Below are positions 35,470-50,800 of a DNA stretch of 64,000 bases, piece after piece. The stretch comes from Amphiura filiformis (lineage: Eukaryota; Echinodermata; Ophiuroidea; Amphilepidida; Amphiuridae): NCBI RefSeq assembly GCF_039555335.1, contig NC_092628.1, positions 59,383,547-59,447,546 of the forward strand, written 5' to 3'. Position numbers and translations under genes: made by a program. Position 1 is the first letter of the stretch; each line of letters starts with the position of its first letter. The notes under the pieces were generated by a model. That model worked only from the letters and a program-made list of their open reading frames with translations, was not told the origin of the DNA and did no database searches.

Positions 35470-35868
35470 CTAAGAGTAAGCAACCCTGATTCTAGTAGCT
35501 GCCGCTAAGGGAGCCACAAAACCTTCTTGAGTGGACGGTTGAACTTTGAACTCCAGCTGCCCTTCCTTTCCGTTCACTGTTGGTGCCAGTAAATGACACA
35601 CACGGAATAAGTTTGCATAGGCACGGCCAATAAATACCACCTCTGAAGTCGCCAGATCACGATTATGATTTGGATCTCGATTAACTCCTGATACGTACAC
35701 ATCGTAGTGCATGGCTTCATATGGGTAGTCCCATTTGAGGGTACAACAGAATGAGGCTTGGTCTGTTACATTAGTAATGTGTGGTAGTATATTATGCCAT
35801 GAGTCATCTACCATAGTCAGATTGGACACTTGAGTACTGCTATTCTTAAGGCTATCTGGGTTAATAAT
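35470..35868 (-). CDS. ENGASE: ENGASE exon 13 (last coding exon)
   Basis: Residues 592-723. Acceptor TTCTTTATAG before ATTATTAACCC. Ends VAYS then TAG. Contains FIGRAYANLFRVCHLL and EGFVAPLAAAT, matching the C-terminal domain of animal ENGASE. Confidence 0.93.
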   Translation of the reverse strand: MINPDSLKNSSTQVSNLTMVDDSWHNILPHITNVTDQASFCCTLKWDYPYEAMHYDVYVSGVNRDPNHNRDLATSEVVFIGRAYANLFRVCHLLAPTVNGKEGQLEFKVQPSTQEGFVAPLAAATRIRVAYS

Positions 35869-38800
35869 CTATAAAGAACAAGAACAGTGAGTAATATTAA
35901 TTGTCAAGTAATTATTCCAAAGACAAAGTACAGTTATCCTGAAGAAGAGCATTCAACAGAATCAATTTGAGATCAATAAGTTACAAGCTGAAAACCAAAG
36001 AAACTATACCAAAAGATTACTGACTCCAAATTGCGCTATATCGTTATGAATTTGGCAGACATTCGGCCAAAGTATCAATGCTGTACATAATAGAGGGCAG
36101 CATATCAATTTTTTAATGGAGATCTGATGATAACAGCGTAATAAGTAATCAAAAGGGGGCGGCATACAGGGTGCATCACAGTACGATCGATGATGATAAC
36201 CATTAAAAAACTGATATGCTGTCCTCTATAGGTAAAGCATTAATCCCTGGTTCTCGAATTCAAATATAATGCATGCGTAACATAAATTTACCAAAAGCCG
36301 AATCCAGATTTGGCCGTCTGCCGAATTCATTACAATATGCAACACTATGGTAAATCAGCCATCTTGGTTTGTTGCTCATTGAGAGCAGATAATGTACCTC
36401 TGGCATTCATCGGCAAGAGCCCAAAATCAATGACAATTTGTGTCTTAAGCTTGAGCATTATAAAGGGTTTCGTACACAGTGCTTAGCATGCGTTTTGGTA
36501 CAATATGTTATATGCAGAAAGCAAACAACCACTCATTTTGAATTGAAGTTTGCCATAAGCATAGTGAAATAATCCGGAGGCACATTAAGTTTCCTCCATG
36601 AGCAACACATAAATATGGCGGAGTCAGTACTCATTGATCCTACTTCATTGGTGAAAACAGTGCTCTTGACTGTTGGCACCTGCTTATGGAAGCTCATCTA
36701 TCTCTGCAAATTACTTTTTCTGTGTATGATGAACCATGTGATTGGGATATAAGAAACTGAAGTGTTGAAAAGGCCAATTAAAATACAGTACAAGTTGTGT
36801 TGAAATACTCAGTGCTTTAGCAACATAAAGCATTGAGGTAGCTGTTTCATGCACATCTATGCAGCATCTTTAAATACTTGTCACATATGTAGGACAGTGC
36901 TTTGGGTTAACATTTGTGATTTGAAGCTGCACACACTGACATTTGCTCTGGCATCACATACTGCACAATAAGAGAGGTATTACATACGTTGGGCAGGAAA
37001 AACCTATGTGTTTGTGGCCCCTGAACATGTTTAAAACAAAACTGCCAACCAGTTACATAGGAGGTTTTGCTTCAAGCATGTTCAGGGGCCTATGACACCA
37101 TGAGGTTTTTCCTGCCCAACGATGTTATGTTTACACATTTACCTTCAATTCTCCAATCCTGACCATGTAATCCATCTTGGGAGGGTCGGATTCTGTAGGG
37201 AAACATAAAACTCCCATTTCTTCAATTTTGCTTCCCTCACCAAAAGCAGATGTAGGAAGAAGGTAGTGCCTGAGAAAGAGAAATCAGGTATAAATTAACA
37301 TTGGTGATTTATGGAGCACAAATACAAACATGCAAAGTAATTAATGTGTGCATCCATATCAAAAAGATGCACTAGTCAGCAGCTACATGTGTCTCTTTTT
37401 ACATAATAGCTAGGAATATATACCAGACTCATCTCAAGTGGAAGTCACTTCAATTCATCCCCACGTCACATGGTTTAGGAATGCTGATAACATTCCTAAA
37501 CCAAGTGACTTGGGTATGATTTGAAAGTGATCTACACTTGAGATGAGTCTGGTATATATTCCCAGCTATTATGTAAAAAGAGACACATGTAACAGCCGAC
37601 AAGTGCATCTTTTGATATGGATGCACACATATGGTTAACTAACTTGTCTCTGCATACTACAAATTTACTTATATTATATGTACAACTATTTTACTTTTGT
37701 CAATTTTATTTTTCAAAAGAAAATAAGCCATTTTTAAAGAATAAATTTCTTTGTTATTGTAACTCCTGCTGTTGATTTGTTTGTATTCTTACTTCTGCTT
37801 TTGATTTGTTTGTTTTTATATTCAAATGCTACATATTTCCACTTCATCAATATGCTTGATCTTTACTATACTGCACACAAAAAGTGTCCGTACACTTAAA
37901 ACAAAAGTAATATCTCAAAGATACTAAACCTAAATTACCAAATAAAGTAGTCAATAGTTGAAGAAGTTTGTTCTTCATATTTTGATATCTTAATCGGCAC
38001 GGTGCAACTTTATTTTCCCAATTTGAATGAAAAAGATGAGCATTTCAAAAGTGACAAAAGTCATCTCCTCTATTCTCTCAAAATATCCCAATTATGAGCA
38101 CATGAAGCGAGTGTTGATCTCTCACGCTGTAGTGAACCATTACAAAAGCCAATAGGAATCGCACTGAAGGAGACAATATCCCAAATTTGTCACTTTTGAA
38201 ATGCCCTCCTTTTCCATTCAAATTGGTTTAACATGGGTGAATAAAGTTGTATTGTGCCGGATGAGGTTTCAACATATGCAGAATATAATTACCCATCTAG
38301 CTGATTATTTCTGCTGTAGTCAATACTGGTTACTTCTGTATCCAAACATAATATATCTTTGTTGTTATAAATCCCCTAATTAGGCACAGCCAGCAGCAGA
38401 TTTGTTTTATATGCTTGCTCATGCTTACCTAGTTTGCCATCCAATGCAATGAATACTACTACTATCACATCCAAACACAATATCCTGCATATTCTTGTGA
38501 CTGGCCTCCTTCAATGGGGCATATGCAGTGCATTTAGCCGTGGTCTTGCTTACTGGGAGCTTCGATGGATCTAGTTGTTCAGATTCTCTCAACCCATATG
38601 CACTCATTGGTTGCTTGTCTTCAGCTGATTCTAAGATAATAAATGAACAGGTTAGTAGAAAAACATAAAGCAGAATGATGTCTAAGGAACACCATAATTT
38701 TATACATAACCATGAAGTTTTATGGGTGACCATGAAGAAGTTCTACTTTCAAGAAATATTGGACATTAAAAATTATGATTGAAATATATTTGAAAATAGT

Positions 38801-41800
38801 TAGTTTTGAAGTATCATCAGTTTGAAAAGTCCAGCAAGCTGTCAGTCTGATTATCGCAAGCTATCACTTGATGGCATCAGTTTTTTGTACTTCGATGTGG
38901 CACATGAATGTGCGACAATTTTAATTTTATGTAATGTAATCAAATTTTGTGAGCTTCCACAAGTATATGGTACTTCAAATGGACAGGGGATTCTAATGAT
39001 AACAATGTTTAACATTGAGGCTCTTGTCCTATCAATTTAATCTCATGTTGTGCTTCTAAAGTAAGCTTACTATTTTTTAAGAGATCTTCATTGGCTACCA
39101 GTAAATGGCAGAATCAAGTTCAAGACACTCATGCTTGTGTACAAATCCCTGAATGGGCTCTCTCCTCAGTACATTTTCAACTGTCTCACAGTCAAGAGCT
39201 CCATTCATGCTATGAGTACTAGGTCCAATGAGAGTGTTAGCTTTATCATTCCTCGCACATGCAGGAAATGTGCTGGGGATAGAGCCTTTTCAAATATTTA
39301 AGTCATTGATCAAAACTCACTTAATTCCTTAATTTTTGCTGCCATTGCTTTTTGTATTTTTGAATTTTCTGGTTTTCTTTTTTTTTGCACCTTGAATCCC
39401 TAGGCAAAGGCGCATATAAATACTTGTTGTTATGTTTATGTTATGTTACCTCCAGATGTCCATAGAATGACTCTTCCTTGATCACCACCCAAGTCAAGAT
39501 ACACACACGCATCCACTGCATTGCAACACTTCACTGTATAGGAAACAAGAAGCTGATGGCTTGGTACTATACCAGTCTCAAAAATCCTGCAAATGAGAGT
39601 GATCCAAAACTCAGTTTAAATATCTACAATATGCTGTATGGATTTATATTAGTCTATTTATTACTAGCATCAAGTAACTGTTTTTGACCCATGATCTGCA
39701 TTATTTGTTGCTAAGTAACAAGAAGTAATCCAGAGTTTTTGGTCTGATCTTAAAGACTAAAGCGACTGAAGCCTTCATCTTTAATGTTTATGGAACCATT
39801 ACATTACAAACACTAGGTATGGTGATACATCATCTGTATCTTGCCATTGTAGAACTTCAAGCTTCAGAAAGTATCTTGATGTCTTCAAATCTCCAACTTC
39901 ATCAGACTCATGATTGACTCAGGAACTTGTGACAGGTTTGAACAGAAACAGACTCCCTGGTTGCATCCTTATTTCTCTTTGCTATCATAATCAATAGTAA
40001 TCCTTAACCAGAGATGTAACATAACTATATTGGGCACTAGGCAGATTAGTTGGTTACTAATTAAAGTTACAAGCCAAACAGGAACACTATTATCTGCAGT
40101 GCCCAATGTACTGAAGTGTTATTTAACCTGTTAAATTAGCTTCTGGGCTGGTGTCAAAAGTACAACCGTGAATAATCCAGAGTTTTTGGTCTGATCTTAA
40201 AGACTACAGTGACTGAAGCCTTCATCTTTAATGTTTATGAAACCATTACATTACAAACATTAAGCAAGGTGATACATCATCTGTAACTTACAATAAATTA
40301 GCTTCTGGGCCGGTGTCAAAAGTATACCCATGAATTAAGACTGTTTTACAATTCCAATAGTGATCACCACAAGTTATCTTACAGACATTAAGGCACCACT
40401 TGCTAAAAAATTATTATCATCAGAAGATTTCCTCTTTCATCCACATAATAGATTCAAATGATTTATCTTGAGCCTCACCTGTAAGGATGCACTTGTCCTT
40501 GGCCAAGAGTTCCTCTGAGAAGCAGACTTCCTCCTCCATTGAATCCATCTTTGACACAATGATCCATGGATTGATGACCAGTCTTGCCATCAGGGGTATC
40601 TTGAGGCACTTGCAAGAAGGTTGGTTGAATCTGCTGGGCACTCAGGTTACACCAAGATTTCACCAAGGCAACCTGGAGAATTGGAAAAAAATGATGACAA
40701 TACAGAGTTGTAAGAATAGATTTCTCTTGTACTGTTTTATAATGATAAATGTAACACTACAGTTAAAAGTTACAAATGTACAAATCAATGCTGGAACCAA
40801 TGACTAAATATATCTTTTGGGACATAACACAATTTTCATAAATCTGTTCTGACTTTGTGCTCATATTCTTGCCAATACTATAATAATTCTTAACATAATT
40901 ATCCCATCAAGTGTACATCAGAGCAGGGACTGTCTTTTGCTCTTCTGGAGCCTTTAAGGAGAGCGGTTTAGTTCATTTACAATAGAATGTAAGGAGAGAA
41001 TGGTCAACTACGGAGAGCTAAAAATCACTCTCCTTATCAGATTTAAGGAGAGCTGTAGAGAGCAATTGCTCTCGCTCTCCTCAAAAGGCAGTCCCTGCAG
41101 AGCATAATGTGACCTGCTTAAGGTAAATGAGAACAGAATCAAGAAATTTAGATCCTAAATTTTAGAATTGTGAGAAAGAAAATTTTAATGTTGAATGTTT
41201 AATGTTACTCCCAATACAATGTGGTCTATGATGTTATACTAGAGAGCAACATATTTCCCAAAAGAATGAATTGACATTACGTCTCTATGCAAATGCTGCA
41301 ATGATATACATAATATATTTGTCACATTTATTACCTCATTCACACTACATCTTTTACATCCGGGGTACACTCATATATGTAAACATCCACGTGAAAGAAA
41401 ACACTGATTTTGGGTGGTTTTGAAAAGTAAAACGAGGATCCACATGGATCAGCGATTTGGGGCTCAAAACACTCATTTTACTAAAAGGTTTTTTTAAGGA
41501 CAATCTTCGCTTAAGGTAGTTTTTTTTAAATTACCCAATTAATGGACATTAGTGGTGATATATTTTCAAGTTATTCGGCACAAAAGAGTGGTTTCTGAGC
41601 AATTTTACTAACCAGATTTTTAAAAACATGAGAGCCAACTTCAACAGCGTCAATTTTAAGCTTACCGATATCATCACTGTCACTGAATGACACTCTACCG
41701 AATGACACGTAATGTCTATCCTTGTTTAGGGGCAAATTTCAGACCAATTCCTCACTTAGGGTGTTTTTATATTGTCTATACTTGTTTAGGGGCAAATTTC

Positions 41801-44800
41801 AAACCAATTCCTTGCTTACAGTCAGTCTACTCTGAAGTACAAAGTACCGACGCGGACGCACACATTGTGCCGACTTTGAAGGCACGCATACCTGCAGCAG
41901 AGACGCAGCACTGCGCACTGTTAACGCACGCGTTGTCACTTTGTACTTCAGAGTGGACAAACTGTAGGGTGTTTTTTATTTGAGTAAAATCCTTGTATTA
42001 GGATTTTCGACATCCTAGCTAAAATTCATTTTTGAAAGTCAATTCACGCGGATGCTTACAACTTTTATACATGAGAGGCCCCTGGGTTTTCATCCCTAGA
42101 CATACCGTTCCATTTCTAAATCCCTGTTCCCCATATCCTCGACAGAAATATGTAACAAACGGTAGAGACGAGACACCATGCGTAGGGAGGAAATCATCTA
42201 GAATACCCCAGTATCTGTTGACATAAAAAGTTGTTTTCTTTAGAACATGATGATCTGTGTTCTTAATTTAAGATTATGTAAACAGAAACAATAACAAGAT
42301 TTTAGTTTTACAGGATAGATGTGGTTTTCATACACAGACTGTGGTTGCTGTGTTCGGTCCATGTGATAGTGGTAGTCAGTTGACAGCACAATTGCATTTG
42401 ATGTCATCCACACAGTACATCATACATCCACATCTTAAATTATGTTGGAAGCATATTATCTGTCTTCCAGTCAATCTATTCACTTTTTTCATATATTGCC
42501 AGACATTAAAGAGTTTGCAATTCCTAATTACAACTCTTGTCATAGCTTATGTTTGCAATTCCTAATTACAACTCTTGTGATAGCTTATGTTTGCAATTCC
42601 TAATTACAACTCTTGTGATAGCTTATGTGATGAAACCATACCCACATATTATACTCAACTTACTTGTTTTGGTTAGTGATAAATTGCTCCCTGCCAAGTT
42701 TTTCCATGACCCAACCAGGGGCAAAGATGGCAGCAGACAGGTTGTTTGACCGGATCACAGACATAGCCTACAGGTGAAGCAAAACACACACACACACATG
42801 TAATGAGGAACTAGAAATATAGCACTAAATCAGTATGGTTGATCTGATAATGAATGACCAAACCTATCTGATGTCTCTTGTGTTTTGCCAGTTAAGTCTA
42901 CAACCCTTCGTAGTACGGAGTGATTCTGAGACGACAAGAAATATCACTCCATATTAAATGGGGCAATGTCACATTCTTTACCTATGCCCTCTCTTATTCT
43001 CTTCTTCAATCTAACACTCTTTTCATGCACGTATTTTTACACCCCATTTTATTCTTGATACCTTAATTTGACTTCTTTTATCCCAATTGAATATCTGCAA
43101 CTGGGAAAATTGCTGTCTATGCAATTTTCTATAGGTTCTATATAATTGTTACATACTGCCTTTTGTTTGCCAATAACAGTCAGCCAAATTCAAGATTTTG
43201 AATAATGTGCTATTATGTGCTTGTGCCTGCTAAGTGTCTATTACCTTATTTGTGTTCCATCCACCTCCTCCAAAGCAGTTTCTGCCAAACACATCCACTC
43301 CAACAAAAACATCATATTTTCGTTCCCCAGCATTCTTAACTGAGTCCTTTAATTTAGCCTCATTCCATGTATAATTCAAAAACATCCCATCACTGATGTC
43401 AAAGAAAACTCTGTAAGGAAATATTTGAAATGCATTTCTTGACAAGTATTTCTTGAAAAGTTCATAAGTTAAGATTAAGTTAGGTCAAAGAGTTGCAAGT
43501 TTCTTATCTTAACCCTAACTGAACACAAGGTGTTTTTGCTATTGGAAGGGAAAGAAGAAACGAAAAAGGAGAGAAGATGAACAAAGAAGTCACTTGGTAC
43601 CGCTGGAATTCAAACCTCGGACCACTCGCATGCCACGCAGAAGATCATCGACCTGTAGCTACACGGGTGACGTTGGCCCGGCCAACGATTCCCTGGATAT
43701 ATATGACTTAGGCTCATCACATCACATACAAAGCATGCACGAGCACTGCAGTGGTTTTAATAGTGAGACCTGGTTCGGTTAGAGTTAATCAAAGTCAATT
43801 GGGTAAATAATTTTTGAGATGGTATGGTGGATGGTACTAATAATATGGTAGATTCTTGACCTATGAACCCTTAGCTTACCTGTTGTTGTCATTGAGCATG
43901 TCTTGCCATTTGAGAGATCCATCTATGATGACACTGTCATACCATATGACCTTTGACCCTGGTAAGTGTGTGTGCATTTCTTTGGTTAGATACTCTACCC
44001 AGCCAACCATTTGGGGCATATGGGTTGCCTGAAATTCAACAACAAAGAAATATATATAGTAAGGGCATGGTTTCATGAAATGATTTGATACAGGGGCAAT
44101 CTACATTGAATTTTATCTGCAGTTTTGGATCTATGACAAAATATTAAATATGTGAACAGGTTTCCGATTCTAATTAAAACTAGACTGGGCTCCTATCACA
44201 GAAATGAGGCTATGCATTGTGCTGGTCAAGTATTACATTAATCTATACAAAGATAAACCATGTCTCAACCCAGATTTAAGTATCAGTGTGATGACAATGT
44301 TGATGTGGATTGGGTTCTCATCAGGTTAAATTTTCAAAATGCAAGTGAACACCTTTTAAAAAGCATCACTAATTTGTTTAGAAAATAGTATTTTTATTGA
44401 CCAAAATGTAATGATATGACTAAATATTGAGTTGGTAAATCAATATTACCTCTTTAGTAAAGGGTGGTCTTTGCAAGCACCAAATATGGGTCCAAGCAGA
44501 TCCAAAACATCGCTCCAGATGGCGACTGCGTAATTCCTGTGAAAACCAGTGCTATATATTTGTATCTTTCACGATTTCCCTCCCAGTAATAAACACATTT
44601 TTTTTTTTTTTTTTTAGAAAGACGATAATTCTTATTCAAGCACAATCCCTAGTAGTTCTATTTTCCCTATGTTACTGTGTGTTTCTCTGACAATTCAAAA
44701 CAACCCTTCATTTACAATATAGAAACAAATCAGGGCTGCAACTTCAAACCAGCATTCCCAAACTATGGGTCGCTACTTTTTGAAGGATTTGAAATAGATC

Positions 44801-47800
44801 TTCTTGCATTTAAGTCCGGGAGCCAGTCAGTGGGACAACTTCGAAATTGGTCATTTTGCTGCTGATAAGTTTCAGTAAGTAACATCCCGAGGTAACATCA
44901 TTTGTATTATTATGCTGGGGTTCATGCTATATTTTTCTTCCGAAATTTGGGTCATGGGGGAAAAAAATTGGGAAGCCTTGCTTTAAACTCACCAACCAAC
45001 CTGTAAGTAGTGGGTAATTTAATGGGGGTAAACATTTCTAAAGCACCTGTCGGATGGTAACAAGTAAAAGATCAGTGTGAGAAATTTGAATGTCAAGTTG
45101 GTAATTTTTGATTGTGCATATACTTGGTATTTGGGTCACACCTGACAGGGCTTCAATGAACTCAACGATTCACAGAGATCCTATTGGGTGTGTTATCAAA
45201 CAACCAAGATGAACGACTTCCAACAAATATATTTGATGAGTGACCTAAGCACGGGTAGAAACTTACAGCAATAGGGTTTTCTATGTTGACCAGCCAACCA
45301 TCAAATTTGTAGTACTTGGCAATAGCAACCAACTTATCTGCAAATGTCTTGTAGGCTGACTCACTGGCAAAGACCTGTTTGCATCTCTCAGCACCATCAT
45401 TCCACTCAGTTATTACAGTACCTAGATAACATACAAAATGAACAATCAAACATTACCACTATAATATTCCACAGATATTATTCTATGATAATATTGTAAA
45501 GATTCGCCTAATGGTGCATGGGCTCCCTTGACATATCTTGAATTTCAGGTACAAACTACATGTAAAATACCCTCCCGTAAAAATCACACCAGTAAATAAG
45601 TGCACAGACGTAGACACTTAATTCTTGTTGAGATTTTCAGAGGAGTGAGCTCTTTTGTACATGAAATTTACTATGAAATAAGGCAAAGGAGCCCAGTGAA
45701 TCTTTACAGTATTGGCATATTCTAGTTGCTGCATATATATAGTATAAATTCCGCTCAAGGAATCACACATATTAAGTAACATCATCAAATCAAATAATTC
45801 TGATGTAGTTTTCTTAGATCAATTTTAATATTTTTTACATTGCTAATTACAATGCATGTATTGAACTTTTGAATGAGCTGTCATTGGTGGGTGTACCAAG
45901 TTGATGTCAACATAAAATGTAACAGATGCATTACATGCATACACACACAACATGCAATGTCCCTATGCACATAATAAACATCTAAAAAAAAGTAACTAAC
46001 CCTCCTTGAAAAATGGCCATTATTCAAAAAGGGACTATTGTATTACAAATCTGTAAAATGTGTTGGAAGCAGAATTTATTTCTGCTTATTTTGACACCTC
46101 ATTTGATACGATAGTCCAGATAACAATAAAACACCGGTCAATTTAATGTAGTGAGGTCCAGATTTGAAAGTTGCACTTACATACAATTATTAACAATACA
46201 AAAACACTCATATATCATTACACAGATTTCCATCCATTATACTGAATACAAAATCAATACAATTTACTGCAACTTTCAAATCTTGGGTTTATATTAAATC
46301 AATAATATTGATTTAAATGTACGCTGTGACGTCAATATTTAGTCAATTGCTACAAATGAGGTGTCAAAATGTGCAGAAATAAATTCTGCTTCCCACACAT
46401 TTTACAGATTTTTAATACAATCGCTCGTTTTTGAACAATGGTCATTATTTAAGGGGGGCAGTTACTTTTTTTGAAATGTTTATATTAGTTGTTTCCTTAC
46501 CTAGCATAAGGGTTCCATTTTTGTGAGCTGCATTGGTCCATGAGGGTGGTGGTATAGTAACAAAGTAGTGACTGAAGTAGATAAACATGTCCAAGTATTG
46601 CCAATGGTAGTAGCGATAACACTCAAGTTTTGGGACACCCTGTACAAATCTAATAAAGGAAAAAATATTGAAAAATAATTAATGATATATTTCTTCTTCA
46701 CTCTCTAAATATTTACTCACTAATGTTGCCCGCCACTGGTAGATATGCTGCCAACTTAGTGCCAAGCCCATAAGGGCAGTGCAAGTTGGCCTCAATGCTG
46801 AGTGTGACAGGAAACAGGCCCGGGCTGATCCTCTGCTCTTTACAAAAAGGCCTGCAACATTTACATGTCCAGATATTGCTCGTCTGGTACACAGGACCAC
46901 CATTTCGCCATATGTGTGCTAGGGTATGATGAAGGTATGATCAGGGCCGTGACAATCGTATTCAATCCCTGTATAAAAAATGAAGTCACTTCGCCGGCAG
47001 TTTGAGTGACGGTTGCTATGCCGGTTGCTATGCATCGAGGTGGTAAGCCTAAAACTTACGTACTTGTGAACGTTATGATGCACGTTACTGCTTTATTGGT
47101 CAAAAGGACTTATCCTGTATTTGATTGACAGTTGCTAGGGAATGCAAGTGGTAAATTAGTCTTAGTTTCAGACCTGCCAGAACAGGTACGATTGTAACGC
47201 AATTTGAAAGTATGTTTATTTGTTTTAAGAAAGAAATGGTCCTGTGTCACAACCTGGGGTACCTTTGTGTTACATAGTAAAAAAATTAAATGGCTCAAAC
47301 ATTTTACCTACACATCTCATTTGAAGTGGTTCATCCTCCTGAGCATTTTGACACCTTTTTTATGGAAATCGGTTGAAAAAATGAGAGAGTGAGGGCAAAA
47401 ACAATCACAAAGTAGGGAGGATGTAACCCCACCTCTTTTTTCCACATTTACAATCATTTTGAGCAAGTATTGGTCTTTTAAATGAACTTCTGTATTTATT
47501 TACTTGGTTTAGATGTCTGGGAGTCCATTTAGACATTTTTTACTAGATTCAAATTTTTAATGGGGTTTTAAATCAAATTTACGATATGAATCCCTCCCCC
47601 CCTAATCCTCAGCCACCCTTGGCACATTTCATGGTAAACGTCATAAGAAAATAATTAAAAAATATTTTAAAACAGGATAAAAACATGAGTAATCTAGAAT
47701 AAATTAGCCTCAATTTAAGACCTAATTGAATCTTCTAAGTGAAGGAATACTCAAGAGACAGTGTTTTGAAATCCAAGCTGCACATCAAAATGTAACAAAG

Positions 47801-50800
47801 CCACCTTTTTGGGTACCGTACCCCAGTATGTGACACAGGATCAAATACCATTTTCATCAAATTTTATATTAGTAGAGATAATATTAGACCCATATTTTAC
47901 TTGTTTTATTGAATTTCGAGCTAATTTTATGTATGAAATGTGCACATTTAGACCGATACAGTGCAAAGCGACACTCCGCCTTGATCAAGTCTAACATCGT
48001 CAGGCTAAAATCTCCTCAATCTTGAACGACTGTCGATGAAGTCTATTTCGAGCTATTTTTCCAAGATGGCGCCCATCGACTGCCAATTATTCGGACCCCT
48101 TCCTGCAAAAGTACAGCTTATTTAGCCAGTCTCGTCATGGGGTCATCGGTTATAATATTTTCCTAGCATATTGAGCTAACTCCTCAGCTATTTGGTTTTT
48201 CACGATATGATAGTAATGGAAAGATTCGACCAAATGTTCGCCGTTTCGCCATTTAATTTTTTTTTGAAACGATGACGTAAACATGCATCATCTCTTCCAC
48301 AGAAAATACACTCCTACACAGCTATGCCATCACATGCATGAAGGCGCATAGGCTGAATGACTGACTTCGTTTGCGCAAACGAAAGTGGCTTATCCTATAG
48401 TATATTAGTACTCGAGAATCCTTGGTATGATTCAAGCAGAACAGATCAACTTGCCAACTGAATGGAGAAATCTTGAGGTCGCCATCTCCACAGCCGAAGT
48501 ATAATGATGATGCAGTCAAGTTAGCTCAATCGATAAGGCGTTCGACTATGGTGCGAGAGGTTGCGGGTTCGAACCCTGGTGGTGCCTAGTACGCTCTCGT
48601 GGAAAAATTGTCTCGTTGTAACCCGTACTAAACTCGGGGAGCTGATCCTGGTTGCGAAGGTCAAAGTTATTTGTGGAGTGTCGAGAGTGTGCGCTCTTGA
48701 AGCAGCAAAGTCCCTGATTTGTTGTTTAAAAATGGTTTATGGAATGATGTGGGGCTGTAGACTCGTAGTGGTCAGCAACAACCTGTAAAGTGTGCTGAGG
48801 CTTTTGGATCAACGTCTAGGCATTGTGCCTGTGCGTAGCGCACTATAAATCACTGCGCTTTTTTTTTATTTAATTTTTTTATGATACACATGTCTGTGAT
48901 TTAAATTTAGATTTATGACCTATACCTGTCTTCTTGATATCCACCCATCATGTCATGGCACAACAGTGTGTACGGCTTGCCTGCTTTGGCTTCTGTTCTC
49001 TTTGCTAATAGTATGGTGGCGACATTGAACCCATCCTCATCAGGTTTCCATAGTAACACCTCATCCAAGGTTCTAAGAGGTTGTGCAATTGGTTCAGATG
49101 TATTGGGTTCATAGTGATTACCTGGTAAGTTTGGGATGAAGAAAATATTTGAATCAGGATTGAAACATATGAAGGAAAGAATGCAGGGAGTAAATGAAAA
49201 CCACTTAATAATGTACAATCTACAATTTCAACAACTCTTCCTTTGCTCGAGAAACACTAGCTACGAATTTGCTCACGGATGCCCTCGCATTCGTAGCTAG
49301 TGTCCTTTAATATCTGAATGTAGTTTGTAAATAAACATGTAAATAACACTGTATACTTAATACAATAGGCCACTGACTGCTTCAATAAGCATACCCTCAA
49401 ATACCACTTTCCACATAACATGACCTACCAATTTGTTACTATACACGTTCCCAACATACCGGTAATTCTCAGTAGTACTTCGCATTTCAAGTGCAATTGC
49501 ATGGATATTTCATCACTAAAATTGCTCCCATTTTTCCATTGATCGGCGATGATTCAACTGTCAGTTCACGAAGTAAAATTTACTGTTGTTTCTAGTTTGT
49601 AATTTCAATTTCCCTAGACATGTTTAATAAACAAAATTCTTAAAAATAAAAAAAATTTCTAATTGCTACTGACAGTATATCGGAAATTACTTCTTCATTA
49701 ACTGCTGATTTGTTTTTGGACTATTTTATGACACTATATCAATATTTTGTATTGTTAAATTAGGTTTGTACTAAATACACTAACATAACAGAGACAAGTC
49801 CAATGCAGCTAAAACGCTCCACCTCATTGGTTAAAAACTAATTGCTTATCACCTGAGCCTGTTACATCGATAATATTCTCAACCCCACAAAACGTTATTC
49901 AGTCATTAATGAGCACAATTTACGTGTGTGAAATGCCCTCGTAGGTTGAGACTGTTTCACCATCAGCACGGCGCAAACAGCTACAATAATAATAGCATGT
50001 GCAGGCAGGGTTGCCAAACCCGCGATTTGGTAGCCCGATTGGGCGACTTTTGAAGATTTTTCCCGCGACTTTTGACAATTTCCGGTCCCATAGAAACCAA
50101 TGGTTTAGAAAAAAATTGGGCGACTTTTTCAACATTGGCTCCCGCAACTTCCGCTAGTTTCCTGCCCCATAGAAACCAATGGTAAAGAGAAAAATTGGGC
50201 GACTTTTCGATTATTTGACCCGCGATTCGGGCTGAAATCTTTTGGCAACCCTGTGTGCAGGCCGGATCCAGCTATGAAAAACTTGCCGAATATTTAGCTG
50301 ATATTTCCTTTATAATGTTAGGATCGTATGCATCGAAAGTGCAAACAGGTAGGTAATACTAAGTACAATAAAACTTATATAATGACACGCTTATTATGTG
50401 CTGGTGAAGTAAGCCAATACATAGCATTTTTATCAGTCATGTCAGTGTTTATATGGCAGTGCATTTTTATACATCGAAGATCCGACCGATATGCGATACG
50501 AACGGATTCTAACGGTCAAATCAAGCTTTGACCGTTAGTGAATATTTCAAACAACTCTTTCTATACCTTTGTACAGGAGTCAACCATTGCTAATCCGTGA
50601 TGAATACATGTTATGTGTGAGCGCGTAAATTCGTCATGCCTGGAACCTGTGTGCGCATCATAGAATTAGTTGAATTCCGTATATTTTTGGAGGTAGCGGC
50701 TAAACATTACCGCTTTATTCTGTAGTTTTATTGCTGAAATCACCGATCTTTTTGTAAGGTTGAGTGGCAATGATTAACTGGCATTCCTCATGAAATTCAT

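Noticed and set aside
46621..46701. Alternative ENGASE exon 3 start at TGTACAG (46643)
   Set aside because: Using it would break the phase with exon 2. The TTATTAG site at 46650 keeps phase 2 and restores the conserved DRF..QG sequence.
46679..46903. 74-codon minus-strand frame as an additional ENGASE exon
   Set aside because: Exons 2 and 3 join in phase without it and the sequence does not resemble ENGASE.
48511..48590. A functional tRNA gene
   Set aside because: A and B boxes are present, but the acceptor stem does not close and a SINE body and tail follow.
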